Assembly (NCBI RefSeq): GCF_001522545.3 | Contig: NC_031768.1 | Span: 96,847,669-96,911,668, forward strand | DNA from: Parus major | Lineage: Eukaryota; Chordata; Aves; Passeriformes; Paridae | Direction: 5' to 3' | DNA length: 64,000 bases | Part shown: positions 61,640 to 64,000 of the stretch, one piece after another | Layout of the letters: each line of letters begins with the position of its first letter | How positions within the stretch are numbered: position 1 is the stretch's first letter | Notes under the pieces: model-generated | Told to the model about the DNA's origin: nothing | What the model saw: only the letters and a program-made list of their open reading frames with translations | Database searches by the model: none | Position numbers and translations under genes: made by a program

Positions 61640-61830
61640 TTCTCTTTTTGTATATTTTTGTTATTAATATTGTTGCTTTTTGCTTTCAGTAAATTATCTC
61701 AACCCACCATCTCTGCTTTTGTCTCTCTCTTACCAGAAAGGGGTGGGGGAAAGGGGAGCAGCTAATTTGGAGTTTATGAGTGGCTTATTTGGAGTTTAAT
61801 TTTCTGGCTGGTGTTAAACCACCATGGACC
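61640..61830 (+). mobile_element. LTR-like 3' segment (ERVL type)
   Basis: TTTTTGTATATTTTTGTTAT and TAATATTGTTGCT are followed by TATCTCAACCCACC and GGCTGGTGTTAAACCACC. This resembles the last part of avian ERVL-type LTRs. The 5' end could not be fixed; the tandem repeat just upstream may lie inside the same element. Confidence 0.5.
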
Positions 61831-62097
61831 AGTTCCCTATTTAAAGACAGAAAAGATCTAAGAGAATTCTCTGTTTCTGAGCCACAGGGAGGTGTGCCTT
61901 GACACAATCTCCTGTGCCTGGCCTGTAGTTGACAAAGAGAAGTCCCTTGACTCATGGTAGTGGAAGCTTATAAATTGACTGTTCATATTTACTTTCCCTT
62001 CTCCACCAAAACTCAGGGTCTTCTGGGCAGGACAAATGCACGCTGGGTTATCCCAGCTTCAAGGGCTGTCCCCTTCCACAGGTTTAACCTATGCTGC

Positions 62098-62512
62098 TGT
62101 CCTGGTTCCAGCCAGGGCAGGGTTATTTTTTTGCAATAGCCATGAGGGGGCATGACCAGAACCCTAGTGTTATTTGATACCACCTTACTTCACTGGGGGG
62201 TTGGGGTGGGGAGAGGGACTCTCTTTGGGGTAAAAGGGATTCCTTCAAGGAGGGGTCCATTGTGAGCATTTCTGCATGGGCATCACCCTCTCTTTTGTAC
62301 ACTTATTTTATTAATATTGTTGCTATTAGTATTCATTTTCTTATCTCATTGCTGGTTCCAGGAAATTGTTCTTAGGCTGTGATCTTTCACCTTTTGTGCT
62401 TTCAACTCCCAACTCCATTCCAGGAGTGGGAAGGCAGAAGGGAGGGAGAGCAGGAGAGTGGCAGTGTGGTTTGAGAGAGTGAACTAAGAACTACTGTTCA
62501 TAAACCAGGACA
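62098..62512 (+). mobile_element. Solo LTR, ERVL type, 415 bp
   Basis: Starts TGTCCTGGTT and ends AACCAGGACA, a perfect 10-bp inverted repeat with TG...CA ends. It is flanked by GCTGC on both sides (62093-62097 and 62513-62517), a 5-bp target duplication as made by class III (ERVL) elements. No internal retroviral sequence is present, so it is a recombined solo LTR. Confidence 0.92.
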
Positions 62513-62739
62513 GCTGCTATAACAATCTGCATATGAAATACGTGAGGCTGTGAAGCATGACTGGATTTGCCCTTAGTTTTGATTTTGTCAGGGATCTGCC
62601 AATTAGGATTTTTTCCAACATAATGAAGTTGGCTGTTGGTGAGATGTAATCTTCTATTGATCCCTGAGGCTTGGCAAAATAGAAACACAAATAAATGAAT
62701 GAAATATGCTGTAAGGTCTATTTGGATTTTCACTTGATG

Positions 62740-62745
62740 TTTATT
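62740..62745 (-). terminator. MYH15: Candidate MYH15 polyadenylation signal
   Basis: AATAAA on the minus strand about 90 bases past the stop codon, a typical distance for sarcomeric myosin genes with short 3'UTRs. The solo LTR starts some 230 bases further on. Confidence 0.5.
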
Positions 62746-62833
62746 TCTGTAAGTGCTTATTTTTTCATACATCTGCTTTCAGTTGTGCCTGATTATGTCA
62801 AGTATTTTCTCATATCTGTCAGCTTGGACTTTT

Positions 62834-62851
62834 TTATTCCTCTTCATGAAC
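62834..62851 (-). CDS. MYH15: MYH15 last coding exon: VHEEE and stop
   Basis: After TGCATTTCAG the frame gives GTT CAT GAA GAG GAA TAA, five residues and stop. A very short acidic last exon after the rod is usual in sarcomeric myosin genes. Confidence 0.88.
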   Translation of the reverse strand, partial: VHEEE

Positions 62852-63706
62852 CTGAAATGCAATTGAGATAGTATTCAACTGTTAAAAATAGAAGTGTGGA
62901 GGGGTTTCAGTGTAAGTTCACAAATAAGTGACCAAAGCTTCCCTAATACTTCTTGTTCCCTGATATTACTAGTTTGTATCTGAAACAGACTAGCAGCAAT
63001 CTAGCCAACATTTGCCATCTTATTCCAGCTAACAATGCAGGTATCCTGTCCTCATTCTAGATTGTATAGATCCTTTTGAAGGCAGAGGACTTCTACAACC
63101 CTTTTTCAATAGATGGTGGTGCTCTGAATGACAGTCCCCAGAGTATCCAGGAAATGGGTACTGGTAGCAGTAGACAAGGTATTTCTAATACTACAGGATC
63201 AAAGTGATCTCTAAAGTGTCCTTCTCTCCCCACAGGAGATGTCATGATTTTTGGGACAGCAGTCTCCACCTAAATGTGTTTCCTGGCAGCTTCTGCCGTC
63301 ACTGCCACAAAACCCTTCTTGTGGAGCTGCCACCTCTGCATGTACCACTGAGCTCATCTTTTGGCAGTGCAACACTCTGCTACATTTCCAGAGTTGCAAT
63401 CAGTGTTAGCAAATAGCATCTGACCAGTAAAATCAAGGGCAGAGTGAAACAAAAAAAAATGTAGAAACCCAAGAATTTATCCTAGTCTACACTACTCTGA
63501 GATGTAACAGATACAGAACATCCACTACTGTGTGTTAAACACATCTACCCCATGCCGTATGACCATACCTTTTTCATTCCAATATCTCTTGACTTGCTCC
63601 TCAGCTTATTAACTTGAGATTCAGCTATTTCAGCCCTTTCTTCAGCATCATCCAGATCATGTTGCTGTTTTCTGTACTTCGAGAGGTACAGATTGGCTTG
63701 AGCTTC
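62834..63706 (-). CDS. MYH15: MYH15 (ventricular myosin heavy chain), last two coding exons only
   Basis: MYH15 is a sarcomeric class II myosin heavy chain; in birds it is the ventricular form. Only the end of the coiled-coil rod is in the window: exon 63569-63706 and exon 62834-62851, joined in phase 0 to give 51 residues ending VHEEE and TAA. The remaining ~1900 residues lie beyond the right edge. The heptad-patterned [20 protein letters not shown] is the universal sarcomeric myosin tail signature. [16 protein letters not shown] and the location after HHLA2 select MYH15 among paralogues. Confidence 0.9.
63569..63706 (-). CDS. MYH15: MYH15 penultimate coding exon: rod end
   Basis: 138 nt in phase 0-0 between CTCACCAG and GTATGG. 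It reads [20 protein letters not shown], then [20 protein letters not shown] and DIGMKK. This is the assembly-competence end of the rod; no break is seen. Confidence 0.93.
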
Positions 63707-64000
63707 CTGGTGAGAAAAAAGAATGTAGCTGATTTCCTCCTGTCCACATGAAACAAAGCTTTTAATTTCAAGTGGGATGGCAAGTGCTCAGCATGAGTAG
63801 GTAACAGCTGTATGGGCACCACTTGCCTCCTGCAGAGCTGAGATTGTTGTTGTTTTACAGAGCTGATATTTCTAACGGTATTTTCCACGTTAAGTGAACT
63901 GAGAGGCTCTCAACATGTCTTCTGAGAGGCTAGGAGGAAAAAAACTCCTTCCTATTCTTTCCTTTCCTCCCCTTCTCTTGCAAATTGTACTGCAGTCTTA

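Noticed and set aside
1..64000. tRNA, rRNA, microRNA or CRISPR-like arrays
   Set aside because: None recognised by eye. The repeats present are CR1, LTR, MIR-like or simple, and hairpin microRNAs cannot be excluded without folding and conservation analysis.

Overview
The window is nuclear DNA from a bird. The evidence is several CR1 LINE fragments with the typical avian 3' ends, a solo ERVL-type LTR of a style common in songbird genomes, low repeat density, and vertebrate split genes with small exons, GT-AG introns and CpG-island promoters. A passerine is my guess. The gene order CD47 - IFT57 - HHLA2 - MYH15 is the conserved vertebrate order (human 3q13), so this is an ordinary syntenic block rather than an inserted accessory region.

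Layout. (1) 1296-17960, minus strand: the complete coding part of CD47, the 'don't eat me' receptor. It has ten coding exons joining into a 317-residue open frame; the 3'UTR exon was not found and may lie beyond the left edge. Its CpG-island promoter is at about 17960-18530. (2) About 18.5-35.0 kb: roughly 16 kb of intergenic DNA with one CR1 copy, MIR-like ancient SINE fragments, a 23-bp direct repeat and one isolated CpG-rich patch, but no gene I can support. (3) 35293-48410, minus strand: complete IFT57 (IFT-B subunit, also called HIPPI), eleven coding exons, 420 residues, with a near-consensus RFX X-box just upstream of the start codon and a CR1 copy directly behind its promoter island. 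(4) 52458-60280, plus strand: all recognisable coding exons of HHLA2 (B7-H7), carrying an in-frame stop, no canonical acceptor before the IgC exon, a lost disulfide cysteine, an F-strand deletion and incompatible exon phases. I read it as a decayed, unitary pseudogene. (5) 62834-63706, minus strand: the last two coding exons of MYH15, with the end of the rod and the C-terminus VHEEE; the rest lies beyond the right edge. Between HHLA2 and MYH15 sit a 415-bp solo LTR with 10-bp inverted ends and a 5-bp target duplication, and an LTR-like stretch beside a tandem repeat of about 50 bp.

The genes are neighbours by ancestry, not an operon. CD47 and HHLA2 are both immunoglobulin-superfamily immune-checkpoint proteins, IFT57 serves cilium assembly and MYH15 is a sarcomeric myosin. 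The most notable biology is the apparent loss of HHLA2 here, together with a changed cytoplasmic tail and a moved splice acceptor in CD47. I found no sign of a novel multi-gene system. All exon boundaries were placed by eye from splice signals, reading phase and remembered human homologues; no alignment was run.
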